DNA from: Macrostomum hystrix | Lineage: Eukaryota > Platyhelminthes > Macrostomidae | Direction: 5' to 3' | DNA: 64,000 bases | Assembly (NCBI GenBank): GCA_950097015.1 | Contig: CATNEN010000001.1 | Coordinates: 837,501-901,500 of the forward strand | Part shown: positions 22,749-33,917 of the stretch, in pieces | Numbering within the stretch: the first letter of the stretch is position 1 | Layout of the letters: each line of letters starts with the position of its first letter | The notes under the pieces: model-generated | What the model was told of the DNA's origin: nothing | The model's database searches: none | Seen by the model: only the letters and a program-made list of their open reading frames with translations | Made by a program: the position numbers and the translations under genes

Positions 22749-24379
22749 TTCCAGGCGTTGTAGGAAGCGTACCAACTACCAACCGATAAGTTATTATGTA
22801 AACTCTGTTTGAAACCAAGTGCAGATCGTATCTGCTTTGATTTTCCAAGTCATATGCGTCAAAGTTGTAAGTCAATAGTCCGTTTGTTGAACAGAAACAA
22901 TATAGAACGATTCGCGCATGCAGCTATACATCCATGTACATGTAATATGCTTTCGAAACTTACACGTTATGTTGCGCATTAGTAGGCATCTTTTGGTCGT
23001 AAGCTGATTATTTACCATAGACAAATATGTGTGGATCTGAGTAGAAACTAAAGAAGGAATCTAAGGACTACTAAGTTTATCATGGCGCAAAGGTAGAGCA
23101 CTGTTCTAGTATATATGGCCATGTCGCATACAAGCGCCAAGAAACACACATTAGCGACATTAGATTCCATCTTTTATCGGCGGGGTGGCATCGCGCACCG
23201 CCGAAGATCGAGCGCAGGAGGCTCGCTGAGCCACATCGGGGTCACGGTACAAGATCGCGATGTCGTCAGCATACCCTAGGCGGGCGAGACGCACTTTCGG
23301 GTAGTGAGAGCAGCGCCTGCGCGCAGCGATGAAGCTTTCCTCTAGACTGATGGCCTGTCGCAGCACGAACTCAAACACAAAAACAAAGAGGAAGAGAGAC
23401 AGCGTGTCGCCTAGGAGGACTCCGGATGTCGTTTGGATTTCCTCTGCAGTTGGGCAATCTCGAGCGTTGATACTATAGGGGGTGCGAGCCGCAATATACA
23501 AGTCCATGACCGTAAAATAAAGAAAACATAATAATTATAAAGTAAAAAACGAATTTTGTGTTCTATGCGCAATGCATTAGCGAATTCTCTTATGGTTAAA
23601 TTCACGGAGACGAAAATTAGTTCATCGCTCACTTTTCTGGCAGATCACGACGTCCTTAATTGAAATTAATTTAGTTCATTTAGTTAAAAAATAGACTAAC
23701 TTGTTTGTCTACTTAAAAGTATAGTTTTTTAACTTTACCTATGGTAACGCAAATAGTTTTCGTAAAAAATATATTGGTCTATGATAAAAAATTAGTTTTA
23801 CTTTTAGAATTTAAATAATTGTTTTGAAAACGAAAATATTGCTTTCGATAACGCCTAGGAACCTCGGGTTGTCGTCTGCCTTATCAGTCTGTCGTCATTT
23901 ATATATTAAACGATTGCATAATATTTCACATCTCAACTGTGACAAACGGAAATCTACACGCAAGTAACAAAATTTTTAACTACTTACTTCTTTTCATAAC
24001 AATCGCTTTCTTTTGTCTGTACCTAGTGACTAGTCTGCTCTAGTAAGACGATTTTGCTACTGGAAATATTGTTATTGATTATTTTTATAAGTCAATCGAC
24101 GTAGCTATTTATTTAAATAGCTATAAATTATAGTATTATCTACATTATCATTTTAGTAAGCTGAATATCTACCAGGAAATGTCTTCAATGCCAGGTTTGT
24201 CCAGTGCACCAGCATCACTCAGAAGCCAGTCAAGAAATGAAATAAAAAGTCAAGAAATCGGCCTTAGTCTTGATCATGTTGGCCATATGCCATAAGAAAT
24301 TTGACATACTTTCTTTATTTTAGGCCAAATTATGCCAAGTGGCATTGTGGGAAATGGCCCCAAAGCTTTATGCCAAGGC
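22749..24379. other. Upstream region of CHMP2A with degraded repeats
   Basis: Presumed CHMP2A promoter near 22750-23100. The rest is AT-rich and contains the RT fragment at 23160-23507. No intact gene. Confidence 0.35.
23160..23507 (-). mobile_element. Reverse transcriptase fragment of a non-LTR element
   Basis: A minus-strand frame reads TTSGVLLGDTLSLFLFVFVF and later RLGYADDIAIL. This is the G-x-x-x-G-D-x-L-S-x-x-L-F segment and the YADD catalytic box of LINE-type reverse transcriptases, in the right order and about 60 residues apart. Flanking RT motifs and ORF ends are missing. Decayed relic. Confidence 0.8.
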
Positions 24380-24494
24380 AAGGGCTTATTCCCATGGTCC
24401 CGTGCCGATAATTTCAATTCTATCCACATGGATCCATGCCAACAATTTTCTGCTTATCCACACGGCAAAATGTATGAATAGGTCTAAAACTCTT
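24380..24494 (+). mobile_element. Left inverted repeat of an older element split by the LTR retrotransposon
   Basis: The sequence from about 24380 (GGGCTTATTCCCATGGTCCC) to 24494 (TGTATGAATAGGTCTAAAAC) is the imperfect reverse complement of 33797-33917. Shared blocks include GCTTATTCCCA, TGCCGATAATTTCAAT, CTGCTTATCCACA and TGTATGAAT. A further partial copy of the TTAATTTCAATTTTATCCAC block lies at 24513-24533. The outer ends are not sharply defined. Confidence 0.75.
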
Positions 24495-24693
24495 TATATA
24501 AATATGCTGTGCTGTTAATTTCAATTTTATCCACACAGTTCTGTTCTTTGAAACAAGGCCCTTTTGCATTTGAACATTATGTTGAACCCTCGAGCCAATA
24601 GATCAACAAAGTTGCTAGTGTGTTATAACAGTGTTCTACATTTTGACCTACACATTTATTAACCAACATTAATGTCATCCTTTATAATTATTG

Positions 24694-24697
24694 TAGG
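24694..24697. other. Target site duplication TAGG, left
   Basis: TAGG directly before the 5' LTR is repeated directly after the 3' LTR (33548-33551). A 4-bp duplication is typical of several LTR retrotransposon groups. Confidence 0.75.
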
Positions 24698-27025
24698 TGA
24701 TGTGGAGTGTACTTCGGAATCGAGTGGGGTTGTGAGCCAGCCTAATTTTTCCAATTTTTAGCAAGTCAATAATCGCGACCCACATAGCAGCTGGCCGCAG
24801 AACACCATCATTAATCTTAGGGCCAGACATTGGGCGGAGGTGAATTAAGTAGCCGCCGATTCCCTTTGTCTCGGATCTGTCTAGTCCCCTGTAGGAGTGA
24901 CTGATCGCGGAAATAGCAATACTGTATGGACTAGTTTAGGTCATAATTCCCCTCCAAGCCGCGATCAGATTGTCGGGATCACTCATGCGTTTAGAGTGAG
25001 CTTTAATTCTTCATGTCCCTCTTCTTTACTGTAACCCGAGCCGGGGCTCGATTATGACCTTTCCCCCTTTAGATACATGTAACGACACTATAGGCAGGTC
25101 GGCGCCTGCGCTTCCCATATCCCGGCGGGATCACAATCATTGGCCGACTGCCGGCAGACGCTCCTAGTGGGGCATCTGGCGATTCTCGCCGCCGCTTCAG
25201 TGGGCAATTGGGGTGGCATAATGCCGACCCGATTCCTCGCTGACAGGCCGGCGAGCATGTGGGTTATTTTGATGAATGCGAGGTTGGCGGAGCTGCAGGA
25301 CTATTTAAGAGAGCGCGCTGCGCTGCCCCTAGGACAACCTTCCCAGGACACCTTCCCTCCACCCTGGACTAAAACCTACCCCCTTCCTGTCTGGTCCCGG
25401 AACTCGGTCCGTGGACTCTCCCCCTTCTAGGCTAGCACCTAGTCCCTGAGCCTAAGGCTCCAGAGCATAGCAGCAGGCAACTACCTGCTAGTGCCCTTAA
25501 GCGCAAGCCACCTCCTTAGGTGCGCTCCAAATTGAGCCTTGAGCTCCCTGCAGTCTGGCCCCTTGCCAACTGTACTCAGCAATCCCTCACCTTTTCCCCC
25601 GTTCATTTGCATTCCCCCGCGAGATCGACGGCCTGCAGCCTGTCAACCAGCGTAGTCAGATAAGTAACCCGCGCAGCGGACTTTTATTGCTATCCCTAAG
25701 GGATTTACTATTTAGCTAGTGGGTAATAAGGGCAAGGGCGGGGATTTGATTTAGCCTAATAAAACTATTAAATCACAGCTTATCTAACTTATTGGGCAAC
25801 TTAATAACAACTTAAATCCTTTTTACTATGCATTCCACTTTCTCTTATTTTATCGTTAGACAGCCCTCGATCATGAGTGGCTAACTTATTAGGGGGATGG
25901 GCTCTGGTGATGCCTAGCTGAAAGCTGCGGCAGGAGGATAACTGTGAGCGCGCATGAGAGTAATAAGGAGCTAGGGATTTGCGAGTAATATGCGGAGCGT
26001 AGCATGTGTTTCTCTGCTAGGGGTGGGGGAATTCCTTGGCGGGTTTTTCCTCTCTTTCTGGCAGATCAAGGAGTGCGTGTCAACCTCCCTTGTCAATTAA
26101 TGTTTCCCTTCTGTTCCCCGCCTCTCGCTGCCGCCGCCATGGGAGCGAGGGGTGTGATCTAATAATTTCCTGCTTGCATAATCACTCAGCCAGTGTTCAG
26201 CTTAATCTCTCCTGCCTCTGTTCTCCTCAACTCACACAGACTCGGTTTGCTAGTTATCTAATGTGTAGGCTGCAGTCTAATGTACCGAATGTGTCTGATG
26301 TTTCATGAGTAGGATTCTGGCTATGGGTTTCTTTTTCAGGTTCTGAGTACCACCTTTCTAGACCACTGTAGCGCAAATTCAGGAATCCCCTGGTGAGGCG
26401 TGTCTCGATCCATTCTGGGGTCTTCGCCCTAGTCTAAAACGGAAGTTACAGAAGGCTCTATTTTTCGGCTTGTCTAAGATCTGCGTGACAAACTAGGAGC
26501 TGCGAGCTCCGGGGACCCAAGTTCCCAAATGCCTGCGGTGGCAACGTAGGCGCATTGGGTGGTGGCGCTACCCTAGATCATTTTCCGCTTTGCCGATAGC
26601 CTTTCCGCATTTCTAAGACAAGAGCCTAGGCCGAGTCGACCACTGCTACCGAGTTTAGGGGTCAGTTACGAACATGCTACTGATGACAGTAGGCTATCTA
26701 GCCCTGTCCTATTCGCTTGCGGGTAGTCCGACATCTATTTAGACTTTTAGCCGGTTTCGAGCACTGCTTGGGGTGGGCACGGCAGTCATGCCTGTGGCCT
26801 ATGGGTTGGGTGGGACTGGCCAGCCTGAGGCCAATAGGACCACTCACTTGCATCCTTTGTACCGCCTCATCTCTCCCTTCATCTCTCCCTTCATCCCTCC
26901 CTTCGTCATCCCTCTCTGCGACAACTCGCGGCAGCAGCGATCGACCTCCGACTCTATCGTCGTTTTCCACACTCCTATCTTTCATGAGGGCGGTCATCGG
27001 CTAGCAAAAGACCCGCACTATTTCA
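24698..27025 (+). repeat. 5' LTR
   Basis: Begins TGATGTGGAGTG and ends GCACTATTTCA (TG...CA). The 3' LTR has the same length and the ORFs inside both are identical in sequence. These LTR ORFs (96, 90, 99 and 95 codons) have no recognised domain and are not treated as genes. Confidence 0.95.
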
Positions 27026-27026
27026 A

Positions 27027-27044
27027 TGGTGGCAGCGGTGGGAT
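27027..27044 (+). promoter_or_regulatory. Primer binding site, tRNA-Leu type
   Basis: TGGTGGCAGCGGTGGGAT lies one base after the LTR end. It is complementary to a tRNA 3' end CCACCGCTGCCA plus the CCA tail, the acceptor sequence of some animal tRNA-Leu species. Primer identity is from general knowledge of tRNA sequences. Confidence 0.75.
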
Positions 27045-27445
27045 CTAGAAAGGGCGCGAAACGAACCTGAATTGTTCAATTGTTAGTTTAGCGCCGCAGA
27101 TTTCTGTGGTAGCTAGCCGAAAGGGCTCCTTCTAGATTTCATTTTCCGTATGCCGAAATCTTATCTCTAAATAGTGAATCTCAGTTCTAGTGACTGTCAA
27201 TTAATTTCCGAACAGTTACGATTTGTTTTCAATTTAATTTAGGCGTTTGTTAGAGTTTCCAAAATTTCTGATTAGTGACTTTCTACTAAGAGTAGGCTGT
27301 GTGAGCGGATTTCATGCTAGAGTGTCTTCGGGTTAGTGGCTGCTGCAGGAGTCAGGGACTGTCTGTGGGGTTTCCCCGCGTGACTGATCTGGGAGGGGCC
27401 ATTCTTAACGAGGGACCGGGCAACGCCTTTCGGCCTTCTAACCGA

Positions 27446-27872
27446 GCGAGGGGAGCCCCCGGCAATGCAGCCGGGAATCGATGACTCGCCGAGCACCGGG
27501 GATTGGTTCTCTTGGGCAGCTTGCGGGCCTGCTTACGTGTACCTGATTCTGAATGTGTCACATAGCTTTGACCAAGTCTGACTTTGGTGGGGAACAGTTA
27601 GGGAGGTGGGACTTCTGAGGGAGGTCTAACGACCCCCGTGCCCGCCTCTCGTAACTGCCTACTTCAAGTATGGGCTAGAATTCGGTCGGCACGTCTTTCT
27701 AAGAGATTCTTTGAGGGGTTTTCTAAATGGGGTAGCCAGGCTTTAGCCATGGACTCCTATCCGAGCGAGATCCCAGGTATATCCCCCCTGGGCTTCCCAG
27801 TCTCGTTAATCGCGAGGGGGGCCCCCGGCAATGCAGCCGGGAACCGATGACTCCCTGAACGAGTCGGGGATT
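27446..27872 (+). repeat. Duplicated GC-rich hairpin element in the retrotransposon leader
   Basis: Two copies about 365 bp apart (27446-27506 and 27811-27872) share GCCCCCGGCAATGCAGCCGG, then GAACCGATGACTC and CGGGGATT. Each can form the stem CCCGGC/GCCGGG around AATGCA, and the right copy has a second stem GACTC/GAGTC. Function unknown; a packaging, dimerisation or translation signal is possible. Confidence 0.7.
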
Positions 27873-28343
27873 ATCCTTTCTCTGAGTATCTTATTGAGGC
27901 GTGTACTTTCCAAGGTAGGGTGATAGGCTGTTGCAGGCGCAAGCTTGCAGTAGTACTGACCCCGCCGTACCTATAGTGCAACAGTCCGCTATAGGGTTGC
28001 AGAACGAGTGCTAAGTTAAAACCTAGACTTCTATGTCCCAAACTTGAGTGCGCGCAAACAGTTGTCAGTAGCCAAGGCTGGAAGCAAAGCTAGCCAGGGC
28101 CCTGGGCCCTTTTCTCTCTCACTGATCTTTGATCTCATTTTTGCTGTAGGATTGTTTGCTAAGAATAAGGAATTTGCTCGCCATTAATTAGGGCTGGATT
28201 TGACAACTCAGGCCATTCTCTTTCCCTCTCGCACGACCCCCGGTCGTGATCTGTGTTCCCCTTTCTCTCCTTCCCCATTGTTGCATTAGCGACAAACACC
28301 CCTTTTCAATTCGCAAAAACCCTCATTTCTCTTTTGGCCGAAA

Positions 28344-28895
28344 ATGTCCGACCAGGAGGATGAGGTCGTCGAGGCCATCGGCGCCCCCCGCCCACCTAGA
28401 GGCCGCGCTGCTGCCGCAGCGCGCGCCGATCCCCCAGCGGCAGCAGCAGCTGCAGCCGCCAATCAAGGGGACCCCATCGAGCGCCTAGCCTCCCTGATGG
28501 AGCGTCTAGAGCCGCGTCGAGCAAGAACTCACAGGGCGAAAGTTGCCCTGGAACCATTCGAATCGGCAGCAGGCTCTTTTCCCCGCTGGCTGCGCCGGTT
28601 TAACCTGAAGGTTGAGGCTGAGGGCTTGGGAACAGAAGAGGAGAAAATCCTCACCCTCCTGGCCCACCTAGGCGGTGAACCCCTAACCCAAGCGATGACC
28701 CTGCCGCGCCGCGTGACCTATTTCCGGTTCGTGCAGGACCTGACCGAGGCCCTCAGCGGCGCCTGCACCCCCTATGCCCGGCTCCTCAGCGGGCGCAACC
28801 TGAGGCAGGACCGAGGCGAATCATATGCCTCATTCGCCGACCGCCTGAGGTCCGCTGCTGCGCAGGTAAATACCAACGGCCACGACCCAGGCTAG
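28344..28895 (+). CDS. Truncated gag-like ORF of the LTR element
   Basis: 183 codons starting ATG at 28344. After an Ala/Pro-rich N-terminus, residues about 65-175 resemble the retrotransposon gag (capsid-like) domain: FPRWLRRFNLKVEAEGL, KILTLLAHLGGEPLTQA, RNLRQDRGESYASFADRLR. It stops before any zinc knuckle (CCHC) and no pol frame follows. It could produce a partial capsid protein or be a relic retained as an RNA signal. The assignment rests on motif pattern. Confidence 0.65.
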   Translation: MSDQEDEVVEAIGAPRPPRGRAAAAARADPPAAAAAAAANQGDPIERLASLMERLEPRRARTHRAKVALEPFESAAGSFPRWLRRFNLKVEAEGLGTEEEKILTLLAHLGGEPLTQAMTLPRRVTYFRFVQDLTEALSGACTPYARLLSGRNLRQDRGESYASFADRLRSAAAQVNTNGHDPG

Positions 28896-29044
28896 GGAAA
28901 GGTAGCTCCCGCTGCGGGTGCCCCGAAGCACTCACCCGGCCGTGCTAGGCGACCGAGCCCCACTGGAGACCTCGTTGGGGAAGCGATCCCCCATTCTGTT
29001 ACACTTTTTGCTCCTTTTCTCCTATTGTGCATGCCTTCCTTTTT

Positions 29045-29715
29045 CATCAAGGCCGCCTTGGCACAAAAATCTCATAAAAATTCTTATAATTTAGCCAGAA
29101 ACCCAAAAACATACCTAGTGGGGTGAAATTCCCCTAGTACTTTTTCGCATGAGATGCCTATCTAAATGTAGCAATCTAGGGCATGCACCTTCTTTTCTCA
29201 AAGAGCATTTTACTTTTATTCGCACCACATCATGCATGGCACCTCTGCCTTATCTTGTTCATATTGGTGGGTCTGTGGGAGTTCAATTTAGGACAACTTC
29301 TAACTTAGGAGGGGCACCAACCCGCTAAAGTGAGCGGGGTGGTATGCCATGGGAAATTCTATGTTTCTTTAAGGGAGGGAAGGCGGTTTCAAATCAAAAA
29401 GGCCATCTCGGCGCCAAACCCTCTTAAAAACTCATATAAACTAATCAAAATCCAAAAACATACTTAGTGGGGTGAAACTCCCCTAGTACGAATTTTCGCA
29501 TGAAATATTTTCGTAATAACTGCCGCAAACTAGGGTTCGCACCTACTTTTCGCAAACTTGCTTATCTTACATGTTCTCTATGCTTGGTTTCGGGAGTTTA
29601 GCTATACCGGCTTCTATTTAGGGGGTATACCAACCCGCTAAAGTGAGCGGGGTGGTATGTTTCGGGAATTTTCTTCTTAATGTTTGTTTAAAGAGTGGGC
29701 GGTCGTAAATCAAGA
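29045..29715 (+). repeat. Imperfect ~350-bp direct duplication with two small hairpins
   Basis: Units start near 29045 and 29395, with the beginning of a third near 29705. Each contains TAGTGGGGTGAAA, then TCCCCTAGTA (stem GGGG/CCCC), CCCAAAAACATAC, GGGCACCAACCCG-like sequence and CCCGCTAAAGTGAGCGGG (stem CCCGCT/AGCGGG). The stems are better conserved than the DNA between them. Non-coding. Confidence 0.75.
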
Positions 29716-30499
29716 GGCCGGTAGGATCAGGTATTCAAACTCTGGGAGGGAAAACAATCTGGCTGTTTCAATGAACGACAGATTTTAAAAATGATAACTT
29801 TTCCTTTGTTAGGATTAGAGGGGTCAGAAAAAAAAACATTATTTGGGAGCCAGAAGTTAGCAGCTGGGCATTCAAATCTAGGTACCTGGAGGGGTAGAAT
29901 AGTAATAAATCGCATGAATTAAGGTTCCAGACGTTTCAAAACTCATTGACAGTCTATCAGTTAGTTTTTTTGGTTACTAGGCGGTTGTAAAACTTGAGCA
30001 GTAATGTTCATCTAGGAATAGAGCGGGTAATTGCATTTCAAATAACTCACAATGTAATCTATCTATATTTGGGGGAGGGTTTGTCACAGTTCGGGTCGGG
30101 GTCAATTCCAAATCAGTGGGACATTTCAGAGTGCCGTGGGTAAAAAGGGAATTCGATTTATCCTAACTATTATGACATAACCCTCGCAATTATCCTTAAT
30201 AACCGGCCTTGGGGGGCCGAGTAGAAGCCAAATCACTCACCTCTCTCCTTCAGGCAGTTGCTCGGCCATGATCGCGGGTAGCAGTCGACAAAAATAATAA
30301 TGGCAGGATAAATCCAGGAAGTTCGCTGGCAGAGATTAGCTTAGTTGATGTTTTAGATAATGTGTCGAAATAGGTTTAGAGATAACAGGCTTGGAGTCAA
30401 TGGGGCGTCAAGTGTTTGCTTTTATAGGGCTAATTTAGGGAGACGTGGCGGTCTAACCGCCAGCCAATGGGAGCAAAGTGGGAATTCCGGGCAGAACCA

Positions 30500-30970
30500 G
30501 TTTAGGGGGCTCATGGTAACAGTTTAGTTGTTGGGGCCCTGACCTTTTCGGTGAGGAGACACCTCGGCCGGCAACAGCATCACAAGCGGCCTGAGCAGCG
30601 GTTTCCCCAGCTGCGACCAGCTGCAGCGCCGATTGGGCCGCGCGCAACGGCTAGGCAACCGGCCCGACGAGAATTTTCGGGCCCGGCCAGCTGAAAACAC
30701 CTGGGCGCGCGGCGAATCAGAGGCTACCACGGCCCGGCAACGGAATCGGGAAGGCGCGAACGGACCAACCAACCCGGAGCCACCTGGGGAAGAGCACGGC
30801 CGGACCCTCGGACTTAAGGAGAAAACGGCCGGAGCCTCCCGGGATTGCGCAACCGAGACCAAGCCGGGCAGGGAAAGACGGGGACAGCTGCAGCCACCTG
30901 GAGGAGAAGGCGAGCCGGGACACGGCACCCCTGGGCAACGAGAACAACCTTAACTCAGCCGGAATGCGCA
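30500..30970. other. GC-rich non-coding part of the element's internal domain
   Basis: Very GC-rich. A 106-codon plus-strand frame (30633-30953) rich in Arg, Gly, Glu and Pro has no recognised domain and overlaps open frames on the other strand, which composition can explain. The remaining internal sequence (28896-29044, 29716-30499, 30971-31190) holds nothing I recognise. Confidence 0.4.
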
Positions 30971-31197
30971 CCCACCTCCCCTCAGGACTCTATCCCTTAG
31001 TCGCTAGGGGCGCCGACCTTTACACTCTCGCACACAATCTATTTATAGCAGTATTGTTACGTACGATGACCTAGGATTTCTTCTCTAGCGGATTTCTTCT
31101 TAAGGTTCTTTACGGTATACAGTAGGGTAATGTAAGTTTTTGCCCCCTCGATTCGCGGCACACCCCACTACTGACAGTAAGCACGTAAGTGCCTTAC

Positions 31198-31219
31198 GTG
31201 AAAGTGAGCGAAGGCGGTG
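31198..31219 (+). promoter_or_regulatory. Putative polypurine tract
   Basis: GTGAAAGTGAGCGAAGGCGG lies immediately before the 3' LTR. Purine-rich but interrupted, so the assignment rests mainly on position. Confidence 0.5.
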
Positions 31220-33547
31220 TGATGTGGAGTGTACTTCGGAATCGAGTGGGGTTGTGAGCCAGCCTAATTTTTCCAATTTTTAGCAAGTCAATAATCGCGA
31301 CCCACATAGCAGCTGGCCGCAGAACACCATCATTAATCTTAGGGCCAGACATTGGGCGGAGGTGAATTAAGTAGCCGCCGATTCCCTTTGTCTCGGATCT
31401 GTCTAGTCCCCTGTAGGAGTGACTGATCGCGGAAATAGCAATACTGTATGGACTAGTTTAGGTCATAATTCCCCTCCAAGCCGCGATCAGATTGTCGGGA
31501 TCACTCATGCGTTTAGAGTGAGCTTTAATTCTTCATGTCCCTCTTCTTTACTGTAACCCGAGCCGGGGCTCGATTATGACCTTTCCCCCTTTAGATACAT
31601 GTAACGACACTATAGGCAGGTCGGCGCCTGCGCTTCCCATATCCCGGCGGGATCACAATCATTGGCCGACTGCCGGCAGACGCTCCTAGTGGGGCATCTG
31701 GCGATTCTCGCCGCCGCTTCAGTGGGCAATTGGGGTGGCATAATGCCGACCCGATTCCTCGCTGACAGGCCGGCGAGCATGTGGGTTATTTTGATGAATG
31801 CGAGGTTGGCGGAGCTGCAGGACTATTTAAGAGAGCGCGCTGCGCTGCCCCTAGGACAACCTTCCCAGGACACCTTCCCTCCACCCTGGACTAAAACCTA
31901 CCCCCTTCCTGTCTGGTCCCGGAACTCGGTCCGTGGACTCTCCCCCTTCTAGGCTAGCACCTAGTCCCTGAGCCTAAGGCTCCAGAGCATAGCAGCAGGC
32001 AACTACCTGCTAGTGCCCTTAAGCGCAAGCCACCTCCTTAGGTGCGCTCCAAATTGAGCCTTGAGCTCCCTGCAGTCTGGCCCCTTGCCAACTGTACTCA
32101 GCAATCCCTCACCTTTTCCCCCGTTCATTTGCATTCCCCCGCGAGATCGACGGCCTGCAGCCTGTCAACCAGCGTAGTCAGATAAGTAACCCGCGCAGCG
32201 GACTTTTATTGCTATCCCTAAGGGATTTACTATTTAGCTAGTGGGTAATAAGGGCAAGGGCGGGGATTTGATTTAGCCTAATAAAACTATTAAATCACAG
32301 CTTATCTAACTTATTGGGCAACTTAATAACAACTTAAATCCTTTTTACTATGCATTCCACTTTCTCTTATTTTATCGTTAGACAGCCCTCGATCATGAGT
32401 GGCTAACTTATTAGGGGGATGGGCTCTGGTGATGCCTAGCTGAAAGCTGCGGCAGGAGGATAACTGTGAGCGCGCATGAGAGTAATAAGGAGCTAGGGAT
32501 TTGCGAGTAATATGCGGAGCGTAGCATGTGTTTCTCTGCTAGGGGTGGGGGAATTCCTTGGCGGGTTTTTCCTCTCTTTCTGGCAGATCAAGGAGTGCGT
32601 GTCAACCTCCCTTGTCAATTAATGTTTCCCTTCTGTTCCCCGCCTCTCGCTGCCGCCGCCATGGGAGCGAGGGGTGTGATCTAATAATTTCCTGCTTGCA
32701 TAATCACTCAGCCAGTGTTCAGCTTAATCTCTCCTGCCTCTGTTCTCCTCAACTCACACAGACTCGGTTTGCTAGTTATCTAATGTGTAGGCTGCAGTCT
32801 AATGTACCGAATGTGTCTGATGTTTCATGAGTAGGATTCTGGCTATGGGTTTCTTTTTCAGGTTCTGAGTACCACCTTTCTAGACCACTGTAGCGCAAAT
32901 TCAGGAATCCCCTGGTGAGGCGTGTCTCGATCCATTCTGGGGTCTTCGCCCTAGTCTAAAACGGAAGTTACAGAAGGCTCTATTTTTCGGCTTGTCTAAG
33001 ATCTGCGTGACAAACTAGGAGCTGCGAGCTCCGGGGACCCAAGTTCCCAAATGCCTGCGGTGGCAACGTAGGCGCATTGGGTGGTGGCGCTACCCTAGAT
33101 CATTTTCCGCTTTGCCGATAGCCTTTCCGCATTTCTAAGACAAGAGCCTAGGCCGAGTCGACCACTGCTACCGAGTTTAGGGGTCAGTTACGAACATGCT
33201 ACTGATGACAGTAGGCTATCTAGCCCTGTCCTATTCGCTTGCGGGTAGTCCGACATCTATTTAGACTTTTAGCCGGTTTCGAGCACTGCTTGGGGTGGGC
33301 ACGGCAGTCATGCCTGTGGCCTATGGGTTGGGTGGGACTGGCCAGCCTGAGGCCAATAGGACCACTCACTTGCATCCTTTGTACCGCCTCATCTCTCCCT
33401 TCATCTCTCCCTTCATCCCTCCCTTCGTCATCCCTCTCTGCGACAACTCGCGGCAGCAGCGATCGACCTCCGACTCTATCGTCGTTTTCCACACTCCTAT
33501 CTTTCATGAGGGCGGTCATCGGCTAGCAAAAGACCCGCACTATTTCA
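31220..33547 (+). repeat. 3' LTR
   Basis: Same 2,328-bp sequence as the 5' LTR, TGATGTGG...TATTTCA, followed by TAGG (target duplication, 33548-33551). Confidence 0.95.
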
Positions 33548-33796
33548 TAGGCCTAATAACAACTTACTAAATCTGTTGTCATTGTTACGTGTTTTCATTC
33601 GAATTGTATTGACTTACAACAAAGTAAGAAGTCTTAAAGAAAATCATATGAGTCAACCAGCAGAATTCTAGTCAGCACCAAACTCGTCACACATATTATA
33701 CGTCATTGTTATTCTTTTACACTATGTATTGATAGTGTACACTATACACTACTCTGAAGCAAAAGCCTTATGCTCAGAGAAGAATAGGTAGGGACA

Positions 33797-33917
33797 TGAA
33801 AGTAAACCAATTCATACAAGCTGCCATGTGGATAAGCAGAAAATTATCGGCACGGATCCGTGTGGATAAAATTGAAATTATCGGCACGAGACCGTGGGAA
33901 TAAGCACTTCCTTATGC
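33797..33917 (-). mobile_element. Right inverted repeat of the older split element
   Basis: Imperfect reverse complement of 24380-24494 (ATGTGGATAAGCAGAAAAT, ATTGAAATTATCGGCACG, GTGGGAATAAGC). Removing the LTR element and one TAGG leaves about 0.68 kb between the outer ends. This suggests a non-autonomous foldback or MITE-like element. No transposase is seen. Confidence 0.75.

Larger units (their letters stand above)
24698..33547 (+). mobile_element. Non-autonomous LTR retrotransposon (LARD-like), 8.85 kb
   Basis: Complete element with LTRs 24698-27025 and 31220-33547 and an internal domain of about 4.2 kb. A tRNA-Leu-type primer binding site lies one base after the 5' LTR. A truncated gag is the only recognisable ORF. 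No protease, RT, RNase H or integrase is seen on either strand. A purine-rich tract precedes the 3' LTR. Long LTRs with a mainly non-coding internal domain fit the LARD class (large retrotransposon derivatives) mobilised in trans. Both LTRs are 2,328 bp and appear identical, which implies a recent insertion. It sits inside an older inverted-repeat element. Confidence 0.9.

Noticed and set aside
26676-26720. Hammerhead ribozyme core (CTGATGA in the LTR)
   Set aside because: No matching GAAA strand with compatible stems was found downstream.
27446-27506. Twister ribozyme (AATGCAGC resembles the conserved twister core)
   Set aside because: The cleavage-site U is replaced by C, and I could not find the other conserved loops in order. 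Left as an unassigned hairpin.
25140-33570. Short ORFs (90-99 codons) present twice in the LTRs
   Set aside because: Duplicated only because the LTRs are identical. No recognised domain.
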